A stretch of DNA of 64,000 bases from Bacteroidales bacterium (GTDB taxonomy: Bacteria > Bacteroidota > Bacteroidia > Bacteroidales > Paludibacteraceae), in contig SUXC01000001.1 in the NCBI GenBank assembly GCA_015061165.1, forward strand, positions 62,001-126,000. Direction: 5' to 3'. The notes under the pieces are model-generated. The model was not told where the DNA came from, did no database searches, and worked only from the letters and a program-made list of their open reading frames with translations. The position numbers were made by a program, and so were the translations under genes. Every line of letters starts with the position of its first letter. Position 1 is the first letter of the stretch. Shown here in pieces: positions 40,977 to 49,270 of the stretch.

Positions 40977-41690
40977 ATGAAACAGAAATTAGTATTTATT
41001 CTTACCTTCTTGTGCCTCGCTTTATCGGCAGTGGCGCAAGTGCAACCTGGCGATTCGCAGTATAGTGTATCGCTACATGCGGGATATGGTCATAATCTGA
41101 CATACGGCTCGTATGCCAATTTTGATTTAGATGCCTATATGCCTATCAATCAGCATTTTGATATGCAAGCAAATGTGCGTACCAGTACAGCCAATTTTCA
41201 TGCAATGGGTGTTCAGTTGCGCCCGAAGTTCATATTGCCAATTGGCGAGTTGTATATTGAAGATAGATTGTTGATGCGTTTTGTGAGCCGTGATAGCTTT
41301 CGTGATTTCGTTCATGCACTATCTGTGGGGTACAAGATGCAGTACGTCAATGTGCAAGTGGGTATGGCAACGCGTATTATTACGCCATTGCCATATATCA
41401 ATCGCAGCGAAGATGAAATGATCTTAGAACCCTTTGATGCTGTCTATCGCGTAGAGGCATTTGTGCGTCCACAAACCTCACCTTGGAACATCAGTCTGTG
41501 CCTCTCCAATATGGATAACTACCAAGTGGAGCGCATGTGGCAACCTATGTTTTATCTGGGTGGATGGTATGATATTACCAAGCATTGGCGTGTACGCCTG
41601 TCAGGCAAATACAAACTGGCAGGTATGTTCCATTTGAATGCGCATTACTATGGAGCAGAAGTACGTGCGGGAGTAGAATACCGTTTTTAA
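40977..41690 (+). CDS. Predicted outer-membrane beta-barrel protein
   Basis: A 237-residue protein with a signal peptide (cleavage near AVAQ, residue 21), alternating hydrophobic strands with aromatic ends, and a terminal strand AHYYGAEVRAGVEYRF that ends in Phe, the outer-membrane insertion signal. I do not recognise a specific family. It is followed after a 23-base 7-base-period array by the phosphoesterase gene. Confidence 0.65.
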   Translation: MKQKLVFILTFLCLALSAVAQVQPGDSQYSVSLHAGYGHNLTYGSYANFDLDAYMPINQHFDMQANVRTSTANFHAMGVQLRPKFILPIGELYIEDRLLMRFVSRDSFRDFVHALSVGYKMQYVNVQVGMATRIITPLPYINRSEDEMILEPFDAVYRVEAFVRPQTSPWNISLCLSNMDNYQVERMWQPMFYLGGWYDITKHWRVRLSGKYKLAGMFHLNAHYYGAEVRAGVEYRF

Positions 41691-41718
41691 TTAAGAATTT
41701 TGAATTAAGAATTATGAA
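41691..41718. repeat. Four-unit 7-base array that contains the next start codon
   Basis: Units ttaagaa, ttttgaa, ttaagaa, ttatgaa. The ATG of the phosphoesterase gene (41714) is within the last unit. Confidence 0.85.
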
Positions 41719-42619
41719 AAAGAATATACAAATTTGTCTTGGTTCCTTGCTCCTTGTTCTTGGTTCCATCTTCACGGCATGTGGCCCTGATGCACGATTG
41801 GATATGGTGGGTATGTTTGCGGGTACATCGCCAACGATTGATAAGCGATTCGAAGTGTCTCAAAAGTATAACCAACAAACGGGTTTTGCCACATTACAGG
41901 CTCCAGCGGATGACTATCATGTCTATGTCTGCACCGATACGCATATTACCAAAACTCGTACACGTTGGGAATATTTTATCAATACGTATCGCGAGGATGT
42001 GTTATGTCCGGTGGCTGTGCATTTAGGTGATATTATTGATGCAAGAACAGACTTTGCCTATGTACAAGAGTCACTTGCACCCCAAAAGGTTTTAGCCAAT
42101 CAACAGATGAAAGCCGATACACTAATGGCTGTGTGTGGTAATCATGATATATATTTCAGTTTGTGGGAGAAGTTTATCAATGCATTCAAAACCAGCAGTT
42201 ATTACTTCGTGGTGCAGACTCCATCTGGCAAGCAAGACTTGTTTGTCGTTTATGATTCAGCAGATGGCACTGTGGGCAAGAATCAACTACAATGGTTGGA
42301 GCAAACGCTGGATTGGGCTGATAAGCAAGACTTCCGTCATATCGTGGCATGTACGCATACGCATTTCTTCAAGCGCGATGGTTCACAGGGACATACATCC
42401 AATTACACGTTGGAAGAGACATACGCATTGCTCAATCTCTTTACGAAGCATGGCGTAGAAATGGTATGGTCGGGTCATGACCATTCGCGTGAGATTACCC
42501 AAGTGAAGGGAATGACCTGCATTGTGGTGGACTCGATGAAAGATGAGGACAAAGAGCCATACTATATGTTGGTAACGATGGGCGAAAAGATTGATTATGA
42601 ATTTGTAGCAGTCCCATAA
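41714..42619 (+). CDS. Calcineurin-like metallophosphoesterase lipoprotein
   Basis: A 301-residue lipoprotein (lipobox ending C23, FTAC) with the metal-binding motifs of the family: CTDTHI (in place of the usual D-x-H), HLGDIIDAR (GD), CGNHDIYFS (GNHD), CTHTHFF and WSGHDHSRE (GH-x-H). It should hydrolyse a phosphoester in the periplasm or at the surface; the substrate is unknown. It follows the barrel gene closely. Confidence 0.85.
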   Translation: MKKNIQICLGSLLLVLGSIFTACGPDARLDMVGMFAGTSPTIDKRFEVSQKYNQQTGFATLQAPADDYHVYVCTDTHITKTRTRWEYFINTYREDVLCPVAVHLGDIIDARTDFAYVQESLAPQKVLANQQMKADTLMAVCGNHDIYFSLWEKFINAFKTSSYYFVVQTPSGKQDLFVVYDSADGTVGKNQLQWLEQTLDWADKQDFRHIVACTHTHFFKRDGSQGHTSNYTLEETYALLNLFTKHGVEMVWSGHDHSREITQVKGMTCIVVDSMKDEDKEPYYMLVTMGEKIDYEFVAVP

Positions 42620-42620
42620 T

Positions 42621-42660
42621 AACCCTCTACACCCTTTGCTACATTCCACAACCCCATACA
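42621..42660. repeat. Four-block 10-base array before folK
   Basis: Blocks aaccctctac, accctttgct, acattccaca, accccataca end exactly at the folK ATG. Confidence 0.7.
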
Positions 42661-43164
42661 ATGCTTATCTACTTTGGAATAGGAACAAACTTGGGCGATC
42701 GTGAGGCGAATCTCCGCATGGCGCTTCAGTTGCTGCATGAGCGCGTAGGGGAGTGCATAGCCTGTTCCTCTATTTATAGAAGCGCACCACAGGGCTTTGC
42801 CTCGGAGAATGAGTTTGCGAACGTGGTGGTTGTGTGCCGTACTGACCATTCGCCCGAAGAAGTGTTGCTGATAACTCAGCATATAGAACGCGAGATGGGA
42901 AGAACCGAGAAATCGGTCAATGGCGTGTATCACGATAGGGTGATTGATATAGACCTGCTGCAAGCGGGAATCGGGAATCGGGAGTCGGGAAGCGTGAATC
43001 AGGAAACGGGAATCGGGAGTCGAGAATCGGGAATTCAAACTCAGGTGGAATGTAAAACCGATACCCTCACGCTTCCTCATCCACGTATGCACGAGCGCGA
43101 CTTTGTGCTTATCCCTCTCCGCGAGGTAGAAGCCATTCTCCAGTCTTTAACCTTTAACCTCTAA
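42661..43164 (+). CDS. folK: Hydroxymethyldihydropterin pyrophosphokinase with an in-frame repeat array
   Basis: Transfers pyrophosphate from ATP to the pterin in folate synthesis. The 167-residue protein has GIGTNLGDREANLRMAL, SSIYRSAPQGF, ENEFANVVV and the signature YHDRVIDIDLL. The family normally continues with a short loop into TLTLPHPRMHERDFVL. Here residues about 102-125 (GIGNRESGSVNQETGIG and on) are inserted between them and come from a ten-unit 7-base array. The stop codon lies in another such array. Confidence 0.92.
   Translation: MLIYFGIGTNLGDREANLRMALQLLHERVGECIACSSIYRSAPQGFASENEFANVVVVCRTDHSPEEVLLITQHIEREMGRTEKSVNGVYHDRVIDIDLLQAGIGNRESGSVNQETGIGSRESGIQTQVECKTDTLTLPHPRMHERDFVLIPLREVEAILQSLTFNL
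42964..43033. repeat. Ten-unit 7-base array inside folK
   Basis: Units gcgggaa, tcgggaa, tcgggag, tcgggaa, gcgtgaa, tcaggaa, acgggaa, tcgggag, tcgagaa, tcgggaa. Same family as 22081-22220. Confidence 0.92.
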
Positions 43165-43172
43165 CCTCTAAC
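43145..43172. repeat. 7-base array supplying the folK stop codon
   Basis: Units ctttaac, ctttaac, ctctaac, ctctaac. The folK TAA (43162-43164) lies in the third unit. Confidence 0.85.
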
Positions 43173-43177
43173 CTCTT

Positions 43178-43870
43178 ATGCAAGTATTATACGAAGACAA
43201 CCACATTATAGCCATTAGCAAGACCTGCCACGAGATTGTGCAAGGCGATAAGACGGGGGATACACCTCTTTCGGATGTGGTAAAGGCGTATATCAAAGAG
43301 AAGTATCAAAAACCAGGCGAAGTATTTCTTGGCGTTACGCATCGCTTGGACCGCCCTACGACGGGTGTGGTATTGTTTGCTCGTACAAGCAAAGCACTCA
43401 CAAGACTGAATGCGATGTTTCAGTCGCACGAACAAATTCAGAAGACCTATTGGGCGATAGTGCCTGCCAATCCCCAATTGCCACTTACCAATCGCCTCGA
43501 GAATTACATATGGCGCAATGAGAAGCAGAACAAGTCCTTTGTGGTGAAATCCGATACCAAAGGTGCCAAACGAGCTGTACTGACATACAAGGTGATTGCT
43601 CAGGGCGACCGCTACATGCTATTAGAAATCAATCTGGAGACGGGTCGCCATCATCAGATTCGTTGCCAGTTGGCAGCGATAGGTTGTCCAATCAAAGGCG
43701 ACTTGAAGTATGGTGCCAAGCGCAGCAACCCTGATGGCGGTATATCGCTACATGCCCGCCAGATTGAGTTCGTTCATCCTGTCAGCAAACAATCAATTAC
43801 TATCACAGCCCCTGTGCCTGATGATAGTTTGTGGCAGTCATTTTCGGGTATGATGACCGATTTGGAATAA
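43178..43870 (+). CDS. RluA-family pseudouridine synthase
   Basis: A 230-residue protein with the catalytic motif THRLDRPTTGVVLFARTS (Asp near residue 59), the RluA family hallmark, and the later LETGRHHQIRCQLAAIGCPIKGDLKYG. It has no S4 domain, so it resembles the short RluA/TruC class that modifies rRNA or tRNA; the exact target is unknown. It starts 13 bases after folK. Confidence 0.9.
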   Translation: MQVLYEDNHIIAISKTCHEIVQGDKTGDTPLSDVVKAYIKEKYQKPGEVFLGVTHRLDRPTTGVVLFARTSKALTRLNAMFQSHEQIQKTYWAIVPANPQLPLTNRLENYIWRNEKQNKSFVVKSDTKGAKRAVLTYKVIAQGDRYMLLEINLETGRHHQIRCQLAAIGCPIKGDLKYGAKRSNPDGGISLHARQIEFVHPVSKQSITITAPVPDDSLWQSFSGMMTDLE

Positions 43871-43875
43871 AATGC

Positions 43876-43906
43876 TTGCATATTTGCATTTTTTGTAGTA
43901 CCTTTG
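43876..43906 (+). promoter_or_regulatory. Promoter of def
   Basis: TTGCATATTTGCA at 43876 with TACCTTTG 43899-43906. Confidence 0.85.
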
Positions 43907-43946
43907 CAGTCTAATTCGTAATTCAAGTAAAAATACAACCAAAAAT

Positions 43947-44495
43947 ATGATTCTACCTATTTATCTTTACGGGCAACCCGTGTTGCGTAAGCCCACAGAG
44001 GATATAACACCCGAATCGCTTGACGTGAAGCAATTGTTATCCGATATGTGGGAGACGTTGGAGGTGGCTGAAGGCTGTGGCTTGGCTGCACCTCAGATTG
44101 GCAAATCTATTCGCCTCTTTATTGTGGATGGTACCGAACTGGCAGAGGATTATCCTGAGTGTCAGGACTTTAAGAAGGTGTTTATCAATCCTGTTATTAT
44201 AGAGGAGAGCGAAGATACTACCACATTTTCGGAAGGTTGTCTCTCTTTGCCAGGCATCTCGGAGAATGTAATTCGCCCTGCCAGTATCACTATTCGCTAT
44301 ATGGATGAGAACTTTACCGAGCATACCGAAACGTATGACGGTTTTGCTGCGCGAATCATCCAACATGAATATGACCACTTGGAGGCACATGTGTTTACCG
44401 ACCGTATCTCGCCTATCCGCCGTCAGTTCGTGAAAACTAAACTCACGAATATTGCCAAAGGCAAAGTGGGCGCACGCTATCGTGTAAAACGATGA
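43947..44495 (+). CDS. def: Peptide deformylase
   Basis: Removes the N-formyl group from new proteins. The 182-residue protein has all three motifs: GCGLAAPQIG (residues 48-57), EGCLSLPG with the metal Cys, and QHEYDHLEA with the two metal His and catalytic Glu. Length is typical. Its own promoter lies 40 bases upstream. Confidence 0.97.
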   Translation: MILPIYLYGQPVLRKPTEDITPESLDVKQLLSDMWETLEVAEGCGLAAPQIGKSIRLFIVDGTELAEDYPECQDFKKVFINPVIIEESEDTTTFSEGCLSLPGISENVIRPASITIRYMDENFTEHTETYDGFAARIIQHEYDHLEAHVFTDRISPIRRQFVKTKLTNIAKGKVGARYRVKR

Positions 44496-44512
44496 TTAAT
44501 AGTAATACCTTC

Positions 44513-44540
44513 CTTTACACCATACACCTTACACCATAAA
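44513..44540. repeat. 7-base array touching the mntP start codon
   Basis: Units ctttaca, ccataca, ccttaca, ccataaa. The last base is the A of the mntP ATG. Confidence 0.82.
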
Positions 44541-45112
44541 TGAGTTTACTCACAATCATATTACTGGCAGTGGGCTTGGCCATGGACTGCTTTGCGGTGT
44601 CTGTGTGCAAAGGACTGACCTCACCACACGGCTATGTGCCTCGCTATATCAAACCATTGCTTATGGCATTGCTATTTGGCGTATTCCATGCGGGAATGCC
44701 ATTGATAGGTTATTTCGCGGGTAGTTTGTTTGCATCTTTCTTTGAGCGTTTTGCCCCATGGATAGCCCTTGTGTTACTTGGCTTTATTGGAGGAAAAATG
44801 ATTTATGACTCGCTCAAAGAGGACAATCAGGAGGCGCACTTAGCCGATTTCTCATTGCTATCGCTGCTATCGTTGGCATTTGCGACATCTATGGACACAT
44901 TGGCTACGGGTGTTATCTTTATTCCTCATCCCGAGGTGCTTTGGTTGGCAGTAGGAGTGATAGCCCTGACCTGTTTCTTATTCTCCTTCACGGGGTTTGT
45001 GATAGGTCATTTGGTAGGTGCGCGACTGAGAATGAATGTAACCATTCTCGGAGGAGCGATACTGATTTTGATTGGTGTGAAAATCTTTGTAGAAGGAATA
45101 TTATGTTCTTGA
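44540..45112 (+). CDS. mntP: Manganese efflux pump MntP
   Basis: A 190-residue inner-membrane protein of six helices. It has the duplicated acidic membrane motifs GLAMDCFAVSVCKG (residues 13-26) and FATSMDTLATGV (about 115-126) that define MntP, an Mn(II) exporter. It overlaps the DUF3109 gene by 10 bases. No manganese riboswitch (yybP-ykoY type) is visible in the short upstream gap. Confidence 0.92.
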   Translation: MSLLTIILLAVGLAMDCFAVSVCKGLTSPHGYVPRYIKPLLMALLFGVFHAGMPLIGYFAGSLFASFFERFAPWIALVLLGFIGGKMIYDSLKEDNQEAHLADFSLLSLLSLAFATSMDTLATGVIFIPHPEVLWLAVGVIALTCFLFSFTGFVIGHLVGARLRMNVTILGGAILILIGVKIFVEGILCS

Positions 45113-45684
45113 TTCAGAATACATTGGTCAGTTTGGATGTCTTGGAGAAGGACTTTTGCTGCGATTTGGATAAATGTCGCGGTTGCTGCTGTATTGAGGG
45201 CGATGCAGGGGCACCTCTCACCGATGAGGAAGAAGAAAAAATACGCGAGATTCTGCCTGTCCTTCTGCCCGATATGACCAAAGAGGCACGTGCCGTGGTG
45301 GAAGCGCAAGGACTATCGTATCTTGACCCGTCAGGCGAGAAAGTAACATCTATAGTGAATGACAAAGACTGTGTCTTTGCGCGCACAGACCACAACGGTT
45401 GGTGCTATTGCCTCATTGAGAAAGCATACAACGCAGGCAAGATTGATTTCAAGAAACCTATCTCGTGTCATTTGTATCCCATTCGACTGAATCAAGTGGG
45501 CGATATGATAGGGGTGGAGTATCATCGTTGGGATATTTGCCACTGCGCTCGCGTATTGGGCAAGAAACTGCATTTGCCTATCTATCAATTCCTGAAAGAG
45601 CCACTCATTCGCCGTTTTGGACAAGAGTGGTATGATGAACTTTGCCTTGTGGCGGAGGAATGGAAGAAACAGGGAAAGGTGTAG
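45103..45684 (+). CDS. DUF3109 cysteine-rich protein
   Basis: A 193-residue protein with a cysteine-rich N-terminal part (DFCCDLDKCRGCCCIEGDAG), CVFA near residue 88, CYCLIEKA, and ISCHLYPIR with WDICHCARV. The pattern is that of a metal or iron-sulfur binding protein of the DUF3109/YkgJ-like kind. Start ATG 45103 lies inside mntP, so the two are translationally coupled. A link to metal homeostasis is an inference from this overlap. Confidence 0.82.
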   Translation: MFLIQNTLVSLDVLEKDFCCDLDKCRGCCCIEGDAGAPLTDEEEEKIREILPVLLPDMTKEARAVVEAQGLSYLDPSGEKVTSIVNDKDCVFARTDHNGWCYCLIEKAYNAGKIDFKKPISCHLYPIRLNQVGDMIGVEYHRWDICHCARVLGKKLHLPIYQFLKEPLIRRFGQEWYDELCLVAEEWKKQGKV

Positions 45685-45706
45685 AGTGTAAAGTGTAAAG
45701 TGTAAA
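45679..45706. repeat. Four-unit 7-base array before cinA
   Basis: Units gtgtaga, gtgtaaa, gtgtaaa, gtgtaaa. The DUF3109 stop lies in the first unit and the cinA start follows within 10 bases. Confidence 0.88.
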
Positions 45707-45715
45707 GGCATGGGT

Positions 45716-46954
45716 ATGAAGGCTGAGATTATAACAATAGGCGACGAATTGCTGATAGGACAGGTGGTGGATACCAACTCGGCGTGGATGGCGCAGCGAT
45801 TGAATGAGTATGGCATTGTGCTGCATCAGATTACCTCTGTGCATGATGACCGTCAGCATATACTGACTGCTATTGATGAGGCATTTGGACATGCAGATAT
45901 TGTACTGACAACTGGTGGATTGGGGCCCACAAAAGATGATATAACCAAGCAGGTACTTTGCGAATATTTCAACACTTCGCTGGTGGAGGATATTCGCGTG
46001 CGTGAACACATATATTCATGGTATAAGGAGCGACCTGATGTGCTCAATCGTTTGACAGCCACCCAATGGCTCGTACCCAAATCGGCTACCATACTGCCCA
46101 ATAGAGTAGGTAGCGCACCGATTATGGTGTTCGAGAAAGAGGTGATAGGCATTGGGAAGAAGTTGCTGGTTGCTATGCCTGGTGTGCCGCATGAGATGCA
46201 GATTGCCATGACGGAGCAAGTGATACCTTATATTAGATTAGAGGCAGGGGGTATTATTCACAAAACCATGTTATTATCTGGAATCCCCGAATCGACATTA
46301 GCCATTCGCATTGAGGATTGGGAGAATGCGTTGCCAAGTTATATGCATTTGGCATACTTGCCCAAGGATGGTATGATCCGTTTGCGATTGAGCAGCTATG
46401 GCGAGGCGACTGAAGAGGAGATGAACCAGCAGATAGAGCTGCTCCAGCCATTGATTTCGGAGTACCTACTTGCTTCGGAAGATTTATCTCTGGAAACGAT
46501 CTTAGGTAATCTGCTCAAGCAGCATGGACAAACCATTTCTACCGCAGAGAGTTGTACCGGAGGCCGATTAGCAGCCGCACTGAATGCACAATCGGGGTCG
46601 TCTGCGTATTATATGGGCTCTGTGGTAGCATACGACAATTCCATAAAAGAACAAGTGCTGGGTGTAGAGCATACGATACTTGAAGAATATGGCGCCGTCA
46701 GCGAACAAACGGTTCGCCAGATGGCGGAAGGTGTTCGTGTACTAATGCAAACTGATTATGCGATAGCCACCTCTGGCATAGCAGGACCTACGGGGGGAAC
46801 GAAAGACAAACCAGTAGGAACAGTCTGGATAGCATGGGCTACACCCAAGGGGACACATGCCAAATGTTTCCGTTTGGGCACATTGCGCGAACAAATAACC
46901 CAACGCGCCGTAACAACAGCCATGATACATTTAATCCGTATAATGAGAGATTAA
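45716..46954 (+). CDS. cinA: CinA-like protein with C-terminal nicotinamide-nucleotide amidase domain
   Basis: The N-terminal domain (about residues 1-170) is MoaB/MogA-like, starting MKAEIITIGDELLIGQVVDTN and with TTGGLGPTKDDITK. It acts as an ADP-ribose pyrophosphatase in characterised members. The C-terminal PncC domain (about 255-412) has STAESCTGGRLAAAL, YYMGSVVAYDNSIK and ATSGIAGPTGGTKDKPVGTVW and deamidates NMN in pyridine-nucleotide salvage. Start 45716 is preferred; an in-frame ATG lies two codons upstream. Confidence 0.93.
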   Translation: MKAEIITIGDELLIGQVVDTNSAWMAQRLNEYGIVLHQITSVHDDRQHILTAIDEAFGHADIVLTTGGLGPTKDDITKQVLCEYFNTSLVEDIRVREHIYSWYKERPDVLNRLTATQWLVPKSATILPNRVGSAPIMVFEKEVIGIGKKLLVAMPGVPHEMQIAMTEQVIPYIRLEAGGIIHKTMLLSGIPESTLAIRIEDWENALPSYMHLAYLPKDGMIRLRLSSYGEATEEEMNQQIELLQPLISEYLLASEDLSLETILGNLLKQHGQTISTAESCTGGRLAAALNAQSGSSAYYMGSVVAYDNSIKEQVLGVEHTILEEYGAVSEQTVRQMAEGVRVLMQTDYAIATSGIAGPTGGTKDKPVGTVWIAWATPKGTHAKCFRLGTLREQITQRAVTTAMIHLIRIMRD

Positions 46955-46982
46955 TGAGGAATTAATAAGGAATTAATAAGGA
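46950..46982. repeat. Three-unit 11-base array at the cinA stop
   Basis: Units attaatgagga, attaataagga, attaataagga. The cinA TAA is at the start of the array. Confidence 0.85.
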
Positions 46983-47007
46983 TTTGTTGTAATAATTTGC
47001 TATTTAT

Positions 47008-47038
47008 TTGCAGATGTAATAAAAAAGCAGTACCTTTG
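47008..47038 (+). promoter_or_regulatory. Promoter of the CBS/DUF21 gene
   Basis: TTGCAGATG at 47008 with TACCTTTG 47031-47038. Confidence 0.82.
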
Positions 47039-47064
47039 CAGACTATTTCAATCAAACGTAAAAT

Positions 47065-48135
47065 ATGATAACTTATTTATTGTTGTATCTTTTTCTTGCG
47101 CTGTGCGTGTCATTCGTATGCTCGTTGCTGGAGTCCACGTTGATGTCCACTACGCTGTCATACATCACGCTACGCGAAGAAGAAGGATACAAACCTGCTT
47201 CGCTCATGAAAAAGTACAAAACAGAGACGGAGCGTCCATTAGCGGCTATATTGTCGCTCAACACCATCGCCAACACCGTAGGTGCCAGTGGCGTAGGTAT
47301 GCAAGCTACACTCATCTTTGGCGAAACATGGTTCGGCGTATGCAGCGCCGTGATGACCATCCTGATCTTGGTCTTCTCCGAGATCTTCCCTAAGACCATC
47401 GGTACCACGTATTGGAAACATCTCATGGGCTTGGCAGCGCACACAATACGCATACTCATCTTTGTAATGTACCCCATTGTGAAACTCATAGAGCTCATTT
47501 CGCGTCTATTCCCTGAGCCAGATGAGGCTGCGGTTAGTCGCGAGGAAGTAATCGCTATGGCTAATGTGGGCGAAGAAGAAGGTGTGATAGAGGAAGATGA
47601 GAACAAGATTATTCGCAATTTAATGCGTCTGAACGAGGTGAAGGCATACGAAGTGATGACACCCCGCGTGGTGGCAGCCACTGCTCAAGAGAATATGACC
47701 CTCAAGGCATACTACGAAAGTGATCAGTATGACCATTTCTCGCGTATTCCTGTATATGCTGAATCACAGGAGTTTATCACAGGATATGTATTGCGCGATG
47801 ATGCGTTGGAAGAACTGACGGAAGACCAATTCCAAAAGACATTGGGCGAAATCAAACGACCATTGCTCTATTTCAACGAAGAAAGTAGTGTGAGCGACAT
47901 CTTTGATAAGATGCTGCAAGAGAAATCGCAGATAGGTGTGGTGATTGATGAGTATGGTTGCTTCCAAGGTGTATTGACCTTTGAAGATGTGATAGAAACA
48001 ATCTTTGGTTTTGAGATTATTGATGAGATGGACGTGGTAACCGACATGCAGCAGTATGCTCGCGAACGTTGGCAACAACGCCAAAAGAAATATCGTACTA
48101 TATCACCTAAAGAGAAGTTAGAGGTTAAAGGCTAA
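47065..48135 (+). CDS. DUF21/CBS-domain membrane protein (CNNM/CorC family)
   Basis: A 356-residue protein with an N-terminal DUF21 membrane domain of about four helices (residues 1-150, ESTLMSTTLSYI, EIFPKTIGTTYW). An acidic hinge follows (EEEGVIEEDENKIIRNLM), then two CBS domains (about 190-330: MTPRVVAATAQEN, FSRIPVYAE, GVVIDEYGCFQGVLTFEDVIETIFG). It lacks the usual C-terminal transporter-associated domain. Relatives move or sense Mg or other divalent metals. The last residues are encoded by a 7-base array. Confidence 0.88.
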   Translation: MITYLLLYLFLALCVSFVCSLLESTLMSTTLSYITLREEEGYKPASLMKKYKTETERPLAAILSLNTIANTVGASGVGMQATLIFGETWFGVCSAVMTILILVFSEIFPKTIGTTYWKHLMGLAAHTIRILIFVMYPIVKLIELISRLFPEPDEAAVSREEVIAMANVGEEEGVIEEDENKIIRNLMRLNEVKAYEVMTPRVVAATAQENMTLKAYYESDQYDHFSRIPVYAESQEFITGYVLRDDALEELTEDQFQKTLGEIKRPLLYFNEESSVSDIFDKMLQEKSQIGVVIDEYGCFQGVLTFEDVIETIFGFEIIDEMDVVTDMQQYARERWQQRQKKYRTISPKEKLEVKG

Positions 48136-48161
48136 AGGTTATAGGCGAGAGGTAAGAGCTT
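48113..48161. repeat. Seven-unit 7-base array across two convergent gene ends
   Basis: Units agaagtt, agaggtt, aaaggct, aaaggtt, ataggcg, agaggta, agagctt. Both stop codons (48133-48135 plus strand, 48139-48141 minus strand) fall in it. Confidence 0.85.
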
Positions 48162-49173
48162 CGAGAGCGCGGAGCGTGAGGCGTGATAGCGCATAATCGT
48201 CAATAGCCGAAAACGGAATAATGATAGTATGGGGTATCTGAGGCAACTCAGATACCTTTTTTATATGAAAGCGCGCATGCAATCGTTGATGCGAAAGGAT
48301 ATGTGTTAGGTCAATGGTTGGTACTCCCTTAGGCACCTCCAACAGGTGGTCGCTTTCCACCAATGGAAACTCGTAGAGGTGTTGCCAAATATCTTTATCG
48401 GTACGTTGATGCAGCAGAATACGCATATCGGGCGTACAATAAATGGTATAGTTGAGGTATCTATCTCGCAAAGCAGTACGCGGTTTTCGCACGGGCAATA
48501 GTTCTACGGTATGGTGTGCGTGGGCTAAGCAGCAGTCCTGAATAGGACAATTATCGCAATCGGGCGAAGTTGGCGTGCAGTGCAAAGCACCGAACTCCAT
48601 GATAGCCGAATTGAAGAGGCGAGGGTGTTCTCTATCCAACAACTCTTCTGCCAATTGGCGAAAATGCTTCTTGCCCTGCGTGGTATCAAAAGCAATCTCG
48701 CAATCGTATAGTCGTGCCAACACCCGATAGACATTACCATCTAAGGCAGGGTAGGGTAAATCGAAGGAAAAAGAGGAGATAGCCCCTGCAGTATATTCGC
48801 CCACGCCGGGCATAGAGAGCAGTGTGCGGAAAATCGTTTCGGGCGACAGATGACTGGCATCAGAAAAGACCTCTGCCCCCTGCTGCACCATTTGTTGGGC
48901 TGCTCGGTGCATGTTCCTTGCACGGGAGTAATAGCCCAGTCCTTGCCAATAACGCAATACCTCATCTTCGTTGGCAGCAGCCAGGGATTGGATGTTGGGG
49001 AAACGATCCACAAAGCGCATGTAATACTCCAGTCCTTGGTTCACGCGCGTTTGCTGCAAGATAATCTCAGAGACCCATATGCGATATGGGTCTTCCGTTT
49101 CTCTCCAAGGCAGTACGCGATGATTCTGTTCGTACCACTGAGATAACCTGCTATGTATCCATGTGCGGTTCAA
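48139..49173 (-). CDS. mutY: A/G-specific adenine DNA glycosylase
   Basis: Removes A opposite 8-oxoG. About 344 residues: the HhH-GPD core with ILQQTRV, LLSMPGVGEYTAGAI and the catalytic Asp in ALDGNVYRV; the 4Fe-4S cluster CTPTSPDCDNCPIQDCC; and a C-terminal Nudix-like domain (YTIYCTPDMRILLHQR). The longer frame from 49206 starts upstream of the promoter's -7 box. The first in-frame starts after it are ATT 49176 and TTG 49173, so I place the start at TTG, on a nearly leaderless transcript. Confidence 0.88.
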   Translation of the reverse strand: MNRTWIHSRLSQWYEQNHRVLPWRETEDPYRIWVSEIILQQTRVNQGLEYYMRFVDRFPNIQSLAAANEDEVLRYWQGLGYYSRARNMHRAAQQMVQQGAEVFSDASHLSPETIFRTLLSMPGVGEYTAGAISSFSFDLPYPALDGNVYRVLARLYDCEIAFDTTQGKKHFRQLAEELLDREHPRLFNSAIMEFGALHCTPTSPDCDNCPIQDCCLAHAHHTVELLPVRKPRTALRDRYLNYTIYCTPDMRILLHQRTDKDIWQHLYEFPLVESDHLLEVPKGVPTIDLTHILSHQRLHARFHIKKVSELPQIPHTIIIPFSAIDDYALSRLTLRALEALTSRL

Positions 49174-49181
49174 AATCCGTG

Positions 49182-49189
49182 CAAAGGTA
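49182..49189 (-). promoter_or_regulatory. -7 box of mutY promoter
   Basis: Minus-strand TACCTTTG 49189-49182; the -33 element is weak. It lies inside the longest open frame and therefore moves the mutY start downstream. Confidence 0.65.
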
Positions 49190-49270
49190 CAATAAATGAT
49201 GTACATAACCTCAGTTTTTTCCTAAAAATGCAGTTTTTTTAGGGAAAAATGCATTTTTTTTGAAAAATAT

